DNA of 64,000 nucleotides from UBA5342 sp965662645 (GTDB taxonomy: Bacteria > Bacteroidota > Bacteroidia > Bacteroidales > UBA5342), in the NCBI GenBank assembly GCA_965662645.1, contig CBFIII010000007.1:41387-105386 (forward strand). The letters are read 5' to 3'. This document shows, piece after piece, positions 1 to 8,147 of the stretch. Made by a program: the position numbers and the translations under genes. Position 1 is the first letter of the stretch, and every line of letters starts with the position of its first letter. The notes under the pieces are model-generated. The model had not been told where the DNA came from. It worked only from the letters and a program-made list of their open reading frames with translations, and did not search any database.

Positions 1-2
1 CT

Positions 3-125
3 ATCGCTTGTAGCACAGCAGAAGCCTTAGCTTGGGACGAAAGCTTCCAAAACAACACAGATCCTTCAGGTCGCGCTATGAAATCAATTCATAACGAAGG
101 CTATACTAAAGACATAAAAAGTTAA
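3..125 (+). CDS. C-terminal fragment of an unrecognised protein (partial)
   Basis: The third frame is open from the window edge to a TAA at 123-125 and encodes the last 40 residues, ending in a hydrophilic tail (...GYTKDIKS). A strong terminator follows within about 20 bp, so this is the end of a real transcription unit. I do not recognise the family from this fragment, and the start and most of the gene lie outside the window. Confidence 0.6.
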   Translation: MACSTAEALAWDESFQNNTDPSGRAMKSIHNEGYTKDIKS

Positions 126-145
126 AAAAACTAAATTGGCATAAT

Positions 146-184
146 AAAAAGCGCTATCTCAAGAATGAGGTGGCGCTTTTTTTG
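146..184 (+). terminator. Rho-independent terminator after the truncated first gene
   Basis: A 10-bp stem (151-160 with 167-176, including two G-U pairs) closes a 6-nt loop. It is extended by an A-run before it and followed by a T-run, which is the classic intrinsic terminator layout. Confidence 0.85.
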
Positions 185-270
185 TCTCCTTATTAATAAT
201 GATTTAAAAGTAAAAATTAAATATTTTGAAACTTTATATGTTCTTTTGTAAGTAATAAAAAGGAACTACA

Positions 271-1005
271 ATGAAAATTCAAAGTCTATTAACAAGCCCT
301 ATTCAGCTTTTAGAAATCATAAAAGAAGACGAAGAGACTTATACCTATAAATTTGACATACCCGAAGGATGCACATGGGATGCAGGCACAAATGCACATT
401 TAGTGGCTACTGGTTCCGTTAAAAATTTCATACCAGAAAAAGAATTCACACGTCATTTCTCTATTTGCAGTTTGCCGGATGAAGGATATATGGGCTTCAC
501 CACGCGCATACGCAATAACGCATCAACGTTTAAGGAAAACTTAAAAGTATCAAAGATAGGAGACAAACTACAACTTTTTGGTTTACAAAACAGACTTCCA
601 CTAGTCCGCAAAAACCAAACAGTCGTTCTCATAAGTATGGGAGTCGGCATTGCAACAATGCGCCCCATCCTATTAAGTGCTGCCAGTCATCCTAGAGGCT
701 TAACTAAAGTTATAAATATCACCATAGATAAAGATGATAAAGAAATATATGCCAATGAATTGCGGAGTTTATCACCCGAATTAATTGAGCACCACTATAC
801 CCATAGTAGAGACGATTTCTATAACGAGATAGATAAAACACTCACGACTAGCCAAGCTGAATATCATATCGTAGGCTCTAATGAATTTGTTTTTGAAATT
901 ACACGCCACCTATTAAACAACAAGATAGCCAAAACAAACATCAGGCTCGACAAAAAACCACACAGAGCAAAAGAGATACTTGACCTCCTTTCAACAGACG
1001 GGTAG
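271..1005 (+). CDS. FNR-like FAD/NAD(P)-binding flavoprotein reductase
   Basis: The 244-residue protein has the ferredoxin-NADP reductase fold in its usual order. An N-terminal beta-barrel carries the FAD signature RHFSICSLP (about residues 65-73). A nucleotide-binding half follows, with a glycine-rich GVGIATMRPIL segment (about 129-139) and a YHIVGSNEF segment near the C-terminus. No ferredoxin or globin domain is fused to it, so it is probably a stand-alone cytoplasmic electron-transfer reductase. Its partner and substrate cannot be told from sequence. It lies 78 bp upstream of an aminotransferase in the same direction, but a functional link is only a guess. It starts with ATG after an AAAAGGA-like ribosome site. 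Confidence 0.8.
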   Translation: MKIQSLLTSPIQLLEIIKEDEETYTYKFDIPEGCTWDAGTNAHLVATGSVKNFIPEKEFTRHFSICSLPDEGYMGFTTRIRNNASTFKENLKVSKIGDKLQLFGLQNRLPLVRKNQTVVLISMGVGIATMRPILLSAASHPRGLTKVINITIDKDDKEIYANELRSLSPELIEHHYTHSRDDFYNEIDKTLTTSQAEYHIVGSNEFVFEITRHLLNNKIAKTNIRLDKKPHRAKEILDLLSTDG

Positions 1006-1083
1006 AAAATGTTAACGTTTTACCAACACTCATGCTTGGAATTACAACGATAAAGGAGTTCTTTTGTATCGTATAATTCGCAA

Positions 1084-2412
1084 ATGATATATGGTATGAA
1101 CAAACTAGAATACGCACTCTCCCCTTTAGCACTCAAAAGCATAAAACCTTCCTTTATTAATAAGATGACCGCGGATTTTGCAGTCGATTTCAGAGAAAAC
1201 ACAGACCTCAACTTAGGCATAGGGTACGTTAATGACAGAACGATACCAACAGAAGAAATAGGCAAAGCTTATCAGTATGTGATGAGTCATCCTGAGAAAT
1301 ACCGTAATGCACTCAACTATGGAGGAGCTGAAGGCTCTCCTAACCTTACAAAATCGATTAAAGATTTCTACAAACGCAACAAGATAGGTAACCTTACAGA
1401 GACGGAAATAAATCAACACAAAATCACCATTGGCGTTAATGGAACAACCAGTCTATTAGATGCTTTTTCTGACGTACTAGCTCCAGGCATCGTTATCATT
1501 GGAGACCCATTTTATTATAGTTACACCGAAAACTTAGTAAAAAAAGGATTCACGCTTTTACCCGTAAAATCGGACACAAAAGGCATCATTCCTGAAGAGA
1601 TTGAAAAAGCGATAGCTACAATAAATCCTCAGGACATTAGCTTTATCTACATCATCACGGTTAATAATCCCGACTCTCTCATTTTAAGCAATGAACGACG
1701 TCACAAAATTGTAGAGATAGCCGATGAAATCTCAAATAAAAAAGGGCAGCTATTGCCCGTGATTTTTGATAAAGCCTATGAAGACATCATTCATAATCCG
1801 GAAATACCACAACCCGATTCAGGTTTAAAATATAACGAGAAAGGCAACATTTTTGAAGTCGGCACCTTTTCTAAACTATTAGCTCCAGCTCTACGCATTG
1901 GATTCTTAATAAGCAAAGACAACATCATACGTCAGCAAATCATACAACGCATCTCGGATATTGGCTTTAGCAATTCACTCATCAACCAAGAAATCACAAG
2001 CAGACTGATAGATCATAATCTGGATCAGCATAAGCTAAAAGTCAATGCAGAATACCGCCGCAAAGCAGTCAACATAAAACGTATTCTTGAAGAAGAATTA
2101 AGCGATTATATTGAAGAAATAAGAGGTGGCGATGCGGGCTTTTACTTTTACATCACTTTTAAAGACATTTTAACATCCGAAGGCTCTAATTTTTTCAAAT
2201 TTATGGGTCGGAAAACTGGGAATGCAAAAATAGATGGCACACCAGATGTAAACCCAAGACTCATTTACGTCCCAGGCACCGTATGCAGCCAACAGAAACA
2301 AGCAGAACGTCAAATGCGTTTATCGTATGGTTTTGAAGAACCAGAGGTGTTTGCCCGTGCAGCTAAACTGATGAAAGAGGCTTGTGAATATTGCGAGGGA
2401 GTTAATCATTAA
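1084..2412 (+). CDS. PLP-dependent aminotransferase, class I/II (fold type I)
   Basis: This is a 442-residue fold-type-I aminotransferase. The pyridoxal-phosphate lysine is K264 in GTFSKLLAPALRIGFL, with the downstream arginine-glycine of the S-K-x8-R-x-G pattern. The NNPD segment (about residue 196) and the FDKAYED segment (about 229) match the cofactor-binding Asn and Asp/Tyr positions. Spacing resembles the MocR/2-aminoadipate aminotransferase group rather than classical AspC, but no DNA-binding domain is fused. The substrate is unknown. A second ATG at 1096 (MNKLEY) is an equally good start. It follows the flavoprotein in the same direction without an obvious terminator between them. Confidence 0.85.
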   Translation: MIYGMNKLEYALSPLALKSIKPSFINKMTADFAVDFRENTDLNLGIGYVNDRTIPTEEIGKAYQYVMSHPEKYRNALNYGGAEGSPNLTKSIKDFYKRNKIGNLTETEINQHKITIGVNGTTSLLDAFSDVLAPGIVIIGDPFYYSYTENLVKKGFTLLPVKSDTKGIIPEEIEKAIATINPQDISFIYIITVNNPDSLILSNERRHKIVEIADEISNKKGQLLPVIFDKAYEDIIHNPEIPQPDSGLKYNEKGNIFEVGTFSKLLAPALRIGFLISKDNIIRQQIIQRISDIGFSNSLINQEITSRLIDHNLDQHKLKVNAEYRRKAVNIKRILEEELSDYIEEIRGGDAGFYFYITFKDILTSEGSNFFKFMGRKTGNAKIDGTPDVNPRLIYVPGTVCSQQKQAERQMRLSYGFEEPEVFARAAKLMKEACEYCEGVNH

Positions 2413-2441
2413 ATAAACTTATCACAAGTAAAAAAACTACG

Positions 2442-2468
2442 TTGGCGCAGATTTCCAATCTGTGTCAT
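2442..2468. repeat. REP-like palindrome, left of the transposase gene
   Basis: Bases 2444-2453 pair with 2457-2466 (10 bp, two G-U) around a 3-nt loop. The palindrome abuts the stop codon of the RAYT gene. Together with its flank (from about 2437) it is an inverted, near-identical copy of the palindrome at 3091-3127 on the other side of that gene. Confidence 0.8.
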
Positions 2469-2469
2469 T

Positions 2470-3000
2470 CTATAATATCACTTCAATCTTAAGCATTCCC
2501 TTACCTCCTGCATAATCGATAGCACTACTATACACATAATCCTCAGGTCTAAATACCCAACCCGCTTTTACTGGATTCATATGAATATAGTTTATCTTTT
2601 GATCAATAACGTGATTACTCCACAATTCAATAGGATGATTATCACCACCCCAAAAACGCCATCCATCTTCAGTATTAAACTGTTTCAACATCCATTCTTT
2701 TCTACTTTCCTTAGGATTATCCTTAATGGCTGTACAAATTTGATTACTACTAAACCTTTTGGCATCTCGGAAAATTTCAGATAATGTATATCGACCTTCT
2801 GAACTGACCACTAGATGAACATGATTACTCATTATTATCCAAGCATAAATAGTCAACCCCTTCTTCTTACAACAAAAGTCTAAACTTTCAACAATAATAT
2901 TCTTATAGGCTACTCGTGTTAAAGCATCAACCCAATTCCGCACTGCATAGCTTACAAAATAAATGCCTTCAGGATTATGGAACTTATATTTTCTGCTCAT
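2470..3000 (-). CDS. REP-associated tyrosine transposase (RAYT, Y1/HUH family)
   Basis: The 176-residue protein is a single-domain IS200-like (Y1 transposase) HUH enzyme. The metal-binding pair is H60-V-H62 in SNHVHLVV. The probable catalytic tyrosine is Y138 in INYIHMNPVKAG, the RAYT hallmark. Family knowledge: RAYTs are domesticated relatives of IS200/IS605 transposases that nick REP palindromes in single-stranded DNA, and they are usually single-copy and vertically kept. REP-like hairpins flank the gene on both sides and fit that role. The ORF appears intact, with an ATG start and no frameshift. No accessory TnpB is present. It sits in its own orientation between an aminotransferase and enolase. 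Confidence 0.9.
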   Translation of the reverse strand: MSRKYKFHNPEGIYFVSYAVRNWVDALTRVAYKNIIVESLDFCCKKKGLTIYAWIIMSNHVHLVVSSEGRYTLSEIFRDAKRFSSNQICTAIKDNPKESRKEWMLKQFNTEDGWRFWGGDNHPIELWSNHVIDQKINYIHMNPVKAGWVFRPEDYVYSSAIDYAGGKGMLKIEVIL

Positions 3001-3046
3001 TATCTATTGGTTAGTTAGAACAAATGTAGGGATTTTTAATATATAT

Positions 3047-3068
3047 GGCACAGATTTGGAAATCTGCA
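3047..3068. repeat. REP-like palindrome, right side, inner copy
   Basis: Bases 3051-3057 pair with 3060-3066 (7 bp around two bases). The sequence GGCACAGATTTGG matches the other REP copies beside this transposase. It lies in the 5' flank of the minus-strand RAYT gene. Confidence 0.7.
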
Positions 3069-3090
3069 CATATAGTATAACTTTTTAATG

Positions 3091-3127
3091 TATAATGGCA
3101 CAGATAAGGAAATCTGCGCCAACGCGG
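3091..3127. repeat. REP-like palindrome, right side, outer copy
   Basis: Bases 3097-3105 pair with 3112-3120 (8 of 9 pairs). Read on the minus strand it matches the left copy at 2437-2475 almost base for base, including the outer GCGTTGGCGCAG segment. The two copies therefore form an inverted repeat around the RAYT gene. A GC-rich block with a further small hairpin (3164-3180) continues outward and may belong to the same element. Confidence 0.75.
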
Positions 3128-3222
3128 CAGGGATAGGAACAACACAAGGTATAGTGGATAGCCCGGTCCTTTAGGAGCCGCCCAAATGAAAAAAAACAAG
3201 ACCTTGAGATCAGGACATAAAA

Positions 3223-3246
3223 AAAGGGAACCCGAAGATTCCCTTT
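3223..3246 (-). terminator. Terminator of enolase
   Basis: Bases 3223-3230 and 3239-3246 form an 8-bp AAAGGGAA/TTCCCTTT stem with an 8-nt loop. On the minus strand it is followed by a T-run. It begins 22 bp after the enolase stop codon. Confidence 0.85.
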
Positions 3247-3268
3247 CCTATATTATAAAACTAAAAAA

Positions 3269-4552
3269 TTACGCTTTAGTGTAACCATATACGGCTGCAT
3301 CACCCAATTCTTCTTCGATACGAAGTAGTTGGTTGTATTTTGCCATACGGTCAGAACGGCTCAAAGAACCAGTTTTGATTTGACCTGAGTTAGTTGCAAC
3401 AGCAATATCAGCAATAGTTGCATCTTCAGTTTCACCTGAACGGTGAGAAGTAACTGAAGTATAACCTGCACGGTGAGCCATTTCAATTGCGTTCAATGTC
3501 TCAGTTAAAGTACCAATTTGGTTTACTTTAATCAAGATAGAGTTAGCCGCTTTCAATTTGATACCTTTTGCAAGATAGTCAACGTTAGTTACGAATAAAT
3601 CATCACCAACTAATTGACAACGATCACCGATAGCAGCGTTAAGTACTACCCATCCGTCCCAGTCGTTTTCATCACAACCATCCTCGATAGAATCGATAGG
3701 ATATTTAGTGATCAATTCTTCTAGATAAGCAGCTTGTTCTTTAGAGTTACGTTTAGCAGCATCAGGTCCTTCAAATTTAGTGTAGTCATAAACACCATCA
3801 ATAAAGAATTCAGAAGCAGCACAGTCAAGAGCGATAGTAACATCTTTCTTAGGCTCGTATCCAGCAGCTTTAACGGCTGCAATAATACTTTCTAAAGCTT
3901 CTTCGGTACCACCAGTGAATGCAGGTGCAAAACCACCTTCGTCACCTACAGCAGTAGAAAGACCTTTAGCTTTTAAGATTTTTTTCAATGAATGAAATAC
4001 TTCAGCTCCCATACGTAAACCTTCGCGGAAAGAAGTAGCACCAATAGGACGAATCATGAACTCTTGGAATGCGATAGTAGCATCAGAGTGAGATCCACCA
4101 TTAATGATGTTCATCATAGGAACTGGAAGAGTCTTAGCGTTAACACCACCGATATAACGGTAAAGAGGCATTTCAAGAAAGTTAGCAGCTGCGTGAGCTA
4201 CAGCAAGAGAAACTCCTAAGATAGCATTAGCACCTAAATTGCTTTTAGTTTTAGTACCATCAAGGTCAAGCATTGCTGTATCAACACCTACTTGGTCTAA
4301 AGCACTCATACCAATAACAACATCAGCAATAGCATCATTTACATTAGCAACAGCTTTTAAAACACCTTTACCTAAGTAACGATTTTTATCACCATCACGA
4401 AGCTCTAAAGCTTCATTTACGCCAGTTGAAGCACCTGATGGTACAGCAGCACGACCAATAACTCCACTCTCTAATGTAACTTCTACTTCTACAGTAGGAT
4501 TACCACGCGAATCTAAAATCTCACGTCCTAGCACATCAATAATTACAGACAT
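3269..4552 (-). CDS. eno: Enolase (phosphopyruvate hydratase)
   Basis: The 427-residue protein converts 2-phosphoglycerate to phosphoenolpyruvate in glycolysis. All hallmarks are present: the N-terminal DSRGNPTVEVEV segment, the mobile loop SGASTGVNEALELRDGD, the metal-binding region with GDDLFVTN, and the active-site stretches LIKVNQIGTLTET and SHRSGETED. Length is normal for bacterial enolases. It stands alone on the minus strand, with its own terminator downstream and 274 bp of AT-rich intergenic DNA upstream shared with a divergent aminotransferase gene. Many codons end in T, as expected for a highly expressed gene. Confidence 0.98.
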   Translation of the reverse strand: MSVIIDVLGREILDSRGNPTVEVEVTLESGVIGRAAVPSGASTGVNEALELRDGDKNRYLGKGVLKAVANVNDAIADVVIGMSALDQVGVDTAMLDLDGTKTKSNLGANAILGVSLAVAHAAANFLEMPLYRYIGGVNAKTLPVPMMNIINGGSHSDATIAFQEFMIRPIGATSFREGLRMGAEVFHSLKKILKAKGLSTAVGDEGGFAPAFTGGTEEALESIIAAVKAAGYEPKKDVTIALDCAASEFFIDGVYDYTKFEGPDAAKRNSKEQAAYLEELITKYPIDSIEDGCDENDWDGWVVLNAAIGDRCQLVGDDLFVTNVDYLAKGIKLKAANSILIKVNQIGTLTETLNAIEMAHRAGYTSVTSHRSGETEDATIADIAVATNSGQIKTGSLSRSDRMAKYNQLLRIEEELGDAAVYGYTKA

Positions 4553-4774
4553 AGTTCTTATTTATTTAAATTTATGATTAATAAATATTTGATTTATCTT
4601 TTTGTCAATCAACACAATAAGTACTTAAAAGCAGAACAACAATCAGCACTGACTTTAAGAATCGCAAAATTACTAAAAATACTTGTTGTAACATAACTTT
4701 TACGCTTGACTTATTATCATATATATAAATAATGCAGAATTAAATAATTGCATTACTAATTGTAAGTTTTTCTG

Positions 4775-4782
4775 TATTTTTG
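4775..4782 (+). promoter_or_regulatory. Bacteroidota -7 element before the aminotransferase
   Basis: TATTTTTG fits the Bacteroidota TAnnTTTG consensus and lies 44 bp before the ATG at 4827. No well-spaced -33 TTTG is visible. The long T-run at 4791-4800 is unlikely to be a terminator, since no stem precedes it. Confidence 0.4.
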
Positions 4783-4826
4783 CAAACAATTTTTTTTTTT
4801 GAAAACACACTTTAATAATTACAAAA

Positions 4827-6026
4827 ATGCCGAAAGTTTCTGAACGCGGAATAGCAATGCCCGAGTCACCCATACGTAAGTTGGCTCCATTGGCAGAAAA
4901 AGCTAAGATGGATGGTGTAAAAGTATATCACCTAAATATAGGACAACCTGACTTACCGACTCCGCGAGAAGCCATTAAGGCCATTCAGACTTTTGATGCC
5001 AAGACTTTAGCCTATACCCCCAGCGAAGGGATGTTATCCTATCGTCAAAGTCTAACAGAATATTACCGTAGCTTTAATATTAATGTAACAGCGGAAGATA
5101 TCATTATCACTTCAGGAGGTAGTGAAGCCGTTATGTTTGCTTTTATGTCCTGTGTTAATCCAGGCGATGAAATCATTGTTCCCGAGCCATCGTATGCCAA
5201 CTATAATGCCTTTGCCATAGCTTGTGGAGCAGTAATAAAAACGATTCCTTCGCATATAGAAGATGGTTTTACGCTGCCTTCAATGGAAGAATTTGAGACA
5301 CTGATTTCACCGCGCACACGTGGGATAATGATCTGCAACCCTAATAATCCTACAGGTTATCTCTACTCCGAAGAAGAACTGAATAACATACGAGACTTAG
5401 TAAAAAAACATGATCTCTTTCTTTTTTCTGATGAAGTATATCGTGAATTTTGCTATACAGGCTCACCTTACATCTCTGCTTTTCACTTAGAAGGCATTAG
5501 CGACAATGTTGTTTTAATTGATTCTGTATCCAAGCGTTACAGCGAATGTGGCATCCGCATCGGAGCCTTAATCACAAAAAACAAAACGGTACGCAAAAAT
5601 GTACTTAAATTCTGTCAAGCGCGCTTAAGTCCACCATTGATAGGACAAATAGTAGCAGAAGCTTCGCTTAATACTTCTGATTTGTATATGCGCGAATGCT
5701 ACAATGCATACATCGAAAGACGTAATTTCCTCGTTGACAATCTCAACAGGATAGAAGGTGTATATTGTCCTATACCCATGGGGGCTTTTTATTGCGTAGC
5801 AAAACTCCCTATTGATAGTGCCGATAAATTTTGCGAATGGTTATTATCAACGTTTCGTCATAATAATGAAACGGTCTTTTTAGCGCCCATGAGTGGTTTT
5901 TATACTACGCCTGATATTGGCGAAGATGAAGTACGTATAGCCTATGTATTAGACAAAGAAGATTTAGCCAAAAGCATAGAGATACTAGAAATGGCTCTTA
6001 TTGAATACAATAAAAAAGACAAATAA
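4827..6026 (+). CDS. Pyridoxal-phosphate aminotransferase, aspartate aminotransferase fold I
   Basis: This is a 399-residue class I/II aminotransferase. It shows the IGQPDLPTP N-terminal signature, NPNNPTGYLYS (about residues 172-182, substrate carboxylate and PLP binding), the SDEVYREF motif (Asp and Tyr to the cofactor) and the Schiff-base lysine K236 in DSVSKRYSECGIRIG. The arginine of the R-x-G pattern follows. It resembles the AspC/AlaT subgroup common in Bacteroidota, with likely substrates among aspartate, alanine or aromatic amino acids. The exact specificity cannot be read from sequence. It is monocistronic by appearance and is followed by the dispersed palindromic repeat at 6043-6145. 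Confidence 0.88.
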   Translation: MPKVSERGIAMPESPIRKLAPLAEKAKMDGVKVYHLNIGQPDLPTPREAIKAIQTFDAKTLAYTPSEGMLSYRQSLTEYYRSFNINVTAEDIIITSGGSEAVMFAFMSCVNPGDEIIVPEPSYANYNAFAIACGAVIKTIPSHIEDGFTLPSMEEFETLISPRTRGIMICNPNNPTGYLYSEEELNNIRDLVKKHDLFLFSDEVYREFCYTGSPYISAFHLEGISDNVVLIDSVSKRYSECGIRIGALITKNKTVRKNVLKFCQARLSPPLIGQIVAEASLNTSDLYMRECYNAYIERRNFLVDNLNRIEGVYCPIPMGAFYCVAKLPIDSADKFCEWLLSTFRHNNETVFLAPMSGFYTTPDIGEDEVRIAYVLDKEDLAKSIEILEMALIEYNKKDK

Positions 6027-6042
6027 AATTAGACCTGTGATC

Positions 6043-6145
6043 GAAATGAACTACCCCGCTGCAAGCAGACGAAGTATCAATTTGAAACACTTTTTTTATT
6101 CGCTGCAAGCTGCGGGAAATAAAACCCACAATGTGGGATTTAAAG
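6043..6145 (+). repeat. Dispersed palindrome-rich intergenic repeat, copy A
   Basis: This roughly 100-bp intergenic element matches the reverse complement of 45273-45375 at most positions and matches 62575-62633 over its right half. It contains three palindromic cores: a CCGCTGCAAGCAG arm, an arm around GCTGCAAGCTGCGGG, and the perfect palindrome CCCACAATGTGGG. It has no coding potential. Whether it works as a terminator, a small mobile repeat (MITE-like) or a protein-binding site is unknown. Confidence 0.8.
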
Positions 6146-6195
6146 TCGAACTCGGGTTTTTATTGTCTTTAGACTAGAACATCTATCCATCACCA

Positions 6196-7437
6196 ATGAA
6201 TCTGGAATATTACATTGCTAAACGCCTGCGCACTGGAGAACAATCCAGTCGGCTATCTGCGCCTTCCATACGGATAGCCACTACAGGCATAGCACTAGGT
6301 TTAGCGGTGATGATACTATCGGTTGCCATCATCACAGGCTTCAAAAACGAAGTGATGGGAAAAGTCACGGGTTTTGGTTCACACATCAGGATCTCTAATT
6401 TTGACAGCAATAACAGTTTTGAAAGTCAACCTATATTAAAGGACAGCGTTTTTATTGCTAAACTCATGAGTGATGAAAATATAGCTTCGGTTCAAAATTA
6501 TGCGACAAAACCTGGCATCATTCACCACAAAGAACAAATGCAAGGCGTCATCCTTAAAGGTTACGATGATACTTTTCATCCTGATTTCATCAAAAAACAT
6601 TTAGTTGACGGTAAAATGCCGTCTTTTGGAACTGGAGAAAAAAACGACTCCATCCTCATCTCACAAAACATTGCTCGGATTTTACAACTCCACACAGGAG
6701 ATCGTTTTAAAACCTATTTCATAAAAGACAAAATAAGAGTACGCCCTTTTACCGTCGCAGGGATTTACAAAACGGATCTTGCAGAATTTGATGATCTTTT
6801 TATATTATGCGACCTACGCCATATTCAAAAACTCAACAACTGGACGGAAGATCAGGTTAGTGGCTACGAAGTCATAGTTCATGATTTTGACAACTTAGAA
6901 GAAACGGCTTATAACACTTACCTACTGGCAGCCAACCATCTCGACAAAAACGGATCTTCGATGATCAGCCGAAACATCAAGGAATTATATCCTCAAATTT
7001 TTGGTTGGCTTGACATCATAGATATGAATGTATGGGTTATCCTCACACTGATGTTATTAGTTTCGGGTGTTAATATGATATCGGGCGTTCTGATACTCAT
7101 TTTGGAACGTTATAATACGATAGGCATATTAAAAGCTATGGGCGATCCTGATTGGGACATACGAAAAGTATTTCTCTACCTCTCTGGTTTCCTCGTTTCG
7201 AGAGGCATGCTGTGGGGCAACATCATCGCCATAAGCATCGCTTTGATACAGTACTATTTCCACATTATCCCCTTAGATCCGGTCAACTATTATCTGGATG
7301 CCGTACCAATCAATTTAAAAATAACGCATTTACTTTTATTAAATATAGGCACTTTAGTAACCATAATTACGATTATGCTCATACCATCATACCTCATCAC
7401 AAAGATTTCGCCTATAAAATCTATTCAATTTGACTAA
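6196..7437 (+). CDS. LolC/LolE-type ABC transporter permease (FtsX family)
   Basis: The 413-residue protein has the MacB/FtsX-type layout. An N-terminal helix (about 28-52) is followed by a large periplasmic MacB-like domain (about 55-270), then three membrane helices (about 278-305, 325-350, 375-400). The opening MNLEYYIAKRL with SAPSIRIATTGIALGLAVMI is typical of LolC/E permeases, which extract lipoproteins from the inner membrane for delivery to the outer membrane. The LolD ATPase is not next door, so the partner must lie elsewhere. MacB-like export cannot be excluded. The gene starts at ATG 6196, downstream of repeat copy A. Confidence 0.82.
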   Translation: MNLEYYIAKRLRTGEQSSRLSAPSIRIATTGIALGLAVMILSVAIITGFKNEVMGKVTGFGSHIRISNFDSNNSFESQPILKDSVFIAKLMSDENIASVQNYATKPGIIHHKEQMQGVILKGYDDTFHPDFIKKHLVDGKMPSFGTGEKNDSILISQNIARILQLHTGDRFKTYFIKDKIRVRPFTVAGIYKTDLAEFDDLFILCDLRHIQKLNNWTEDQVSGYEVIVHDFDNLEETAYNTYLLAANHLDKNGSSMISRNIKELYPQIFGWLDIIDMNVWVILTLMLLVSGVNMISGVLILILERYNTIGILKAMGDPDWDIRKVFLYLSGFLVSRGMLWGNIIAISIALIQYYFHIIPLDPVNYYLDAVPINLKITHLLLLNIGTLVTIITIMLIPSYLITKISPIKSIQFD

Positions 7438-7462
7438 TATCTAAGTAAAATAATTAATTTTG
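7429..7462 (+). promoter_or_regulatory. Candidate promoter for the deoxynucleoside kinase
   Basis: A -33-like TTTG at 7429-7432, inside the end of the permease gene, and a -7 TAATTTTG at 7455-7462 are 22 bp apart. The ATG at 7495 follows after a short leader. Confidence 0.45.
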
Positions 7463-7494
7463 CGTATTAGAGTATTAAATAAAATAAGACAAAT

Positions 7495-8109
7495 ATGCAT
7501 ATTGCAGTTGCAGGAAATATTGGAGCAGGAAAAACAACCCTAACCCGCTTACTAGCCAAACATTACGGCTGGACCCCTCATTTCGAGGACGTCAATGACA
7601 ATCCCTATCTTGATGATTTTTATGAAGATATGAAGCGCTGGTCTTTTAATTTGCAAATTTATTTTTTAAAATCACGCATCAGTCAAATTATAAAGATAAG
7701 AGAATCAGGAAAAGACGTCATTCAAGATCGTACCATTTTTGAAGATGCATGCATTTTTGCTCCTAATCTTAAAGAGATGGGGTTGATGTCATTAAGAGAT
7801 TATAAAAATTACGAAGACCTTTTTAATCAATTGAATTCATTTGTAAAACCTCCTGATTTATTGATCTATCTAAAAGCCTCAGTTCCCACCCTCGTCAATC
7901 AAATACAAAAACGCGGACGTGAATATGAAGCCTCTATTCGATTGGACTATCTACAAAGCCTCAACCATAGATATAATGAATGGGCCGAAAGTTATACGGG
8001 AGGAAAGCTATTAATCATAGATGTAGATGATATCAATTTTGATGAAAACATACAAGATCTAAGTAAAGTAGTAGATATGATAGACGCACAGCTTCACGGT
8101 TTATTTTAA
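7495..8109 (+). CDS. Deoxyadenosine/deoxyguanosine-type deoxynucleoside kinase
   Basis: The 204-residue kinase salvages deoxynucleosides to 5'-monophosphates in the cytoplasm. It has the P-loop GNIGAGKT (residues 7-14), the QDRTIFED segment corresponding to the family's catalytic D/E-R-S/T motif (about 81-88), and an arginine-rich LID segment RGREYEASIRLDYL (about 141-154). Length fits the bacterial dAK/dGK group. The choice between dA, dG and dC as substrate cannot be made here. It is 38 bp upstream of argB in the same direction and may be cotranscribed, although the pathways are unrelated. Confidence 0.88.
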   Translation: MHIAVAGNIGAGKTTLTRLLAKHYGWTPHFEDVNDNPYLDDFYEDMKRWSFNLQIYFLKSRISQIIKIRESGKDVIQDRTIFEDACIFAPNLKEMGLMSLRDYKNYEDLFNQLNSFVKPPDLLIYLKASVPTLVNQIQKRGREYEASIRLDYLQSLNHRYNEWAESYTGGKLLIIDVDDINFDENIQDLSKVVDMIDAQLHGLF

Positions 8110-8147
8110 ATTTATATTATTACGGTAATCCCTCATCTCAAAAAAAA

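Noticed and set aside
3011..3199. 62-codon minus-strand frame next to the RAYT gene
   Set aside because: It runs through the REP palindromes and the GC-rich block, so its sequence is explained by the repeat; composition is not protein-like.
7152..7433. 93-codon frame overlapping the end of the LolC/E-type permease
   Set aside because: It lies wholly within the permease gene in another frame and has no independent start signals.
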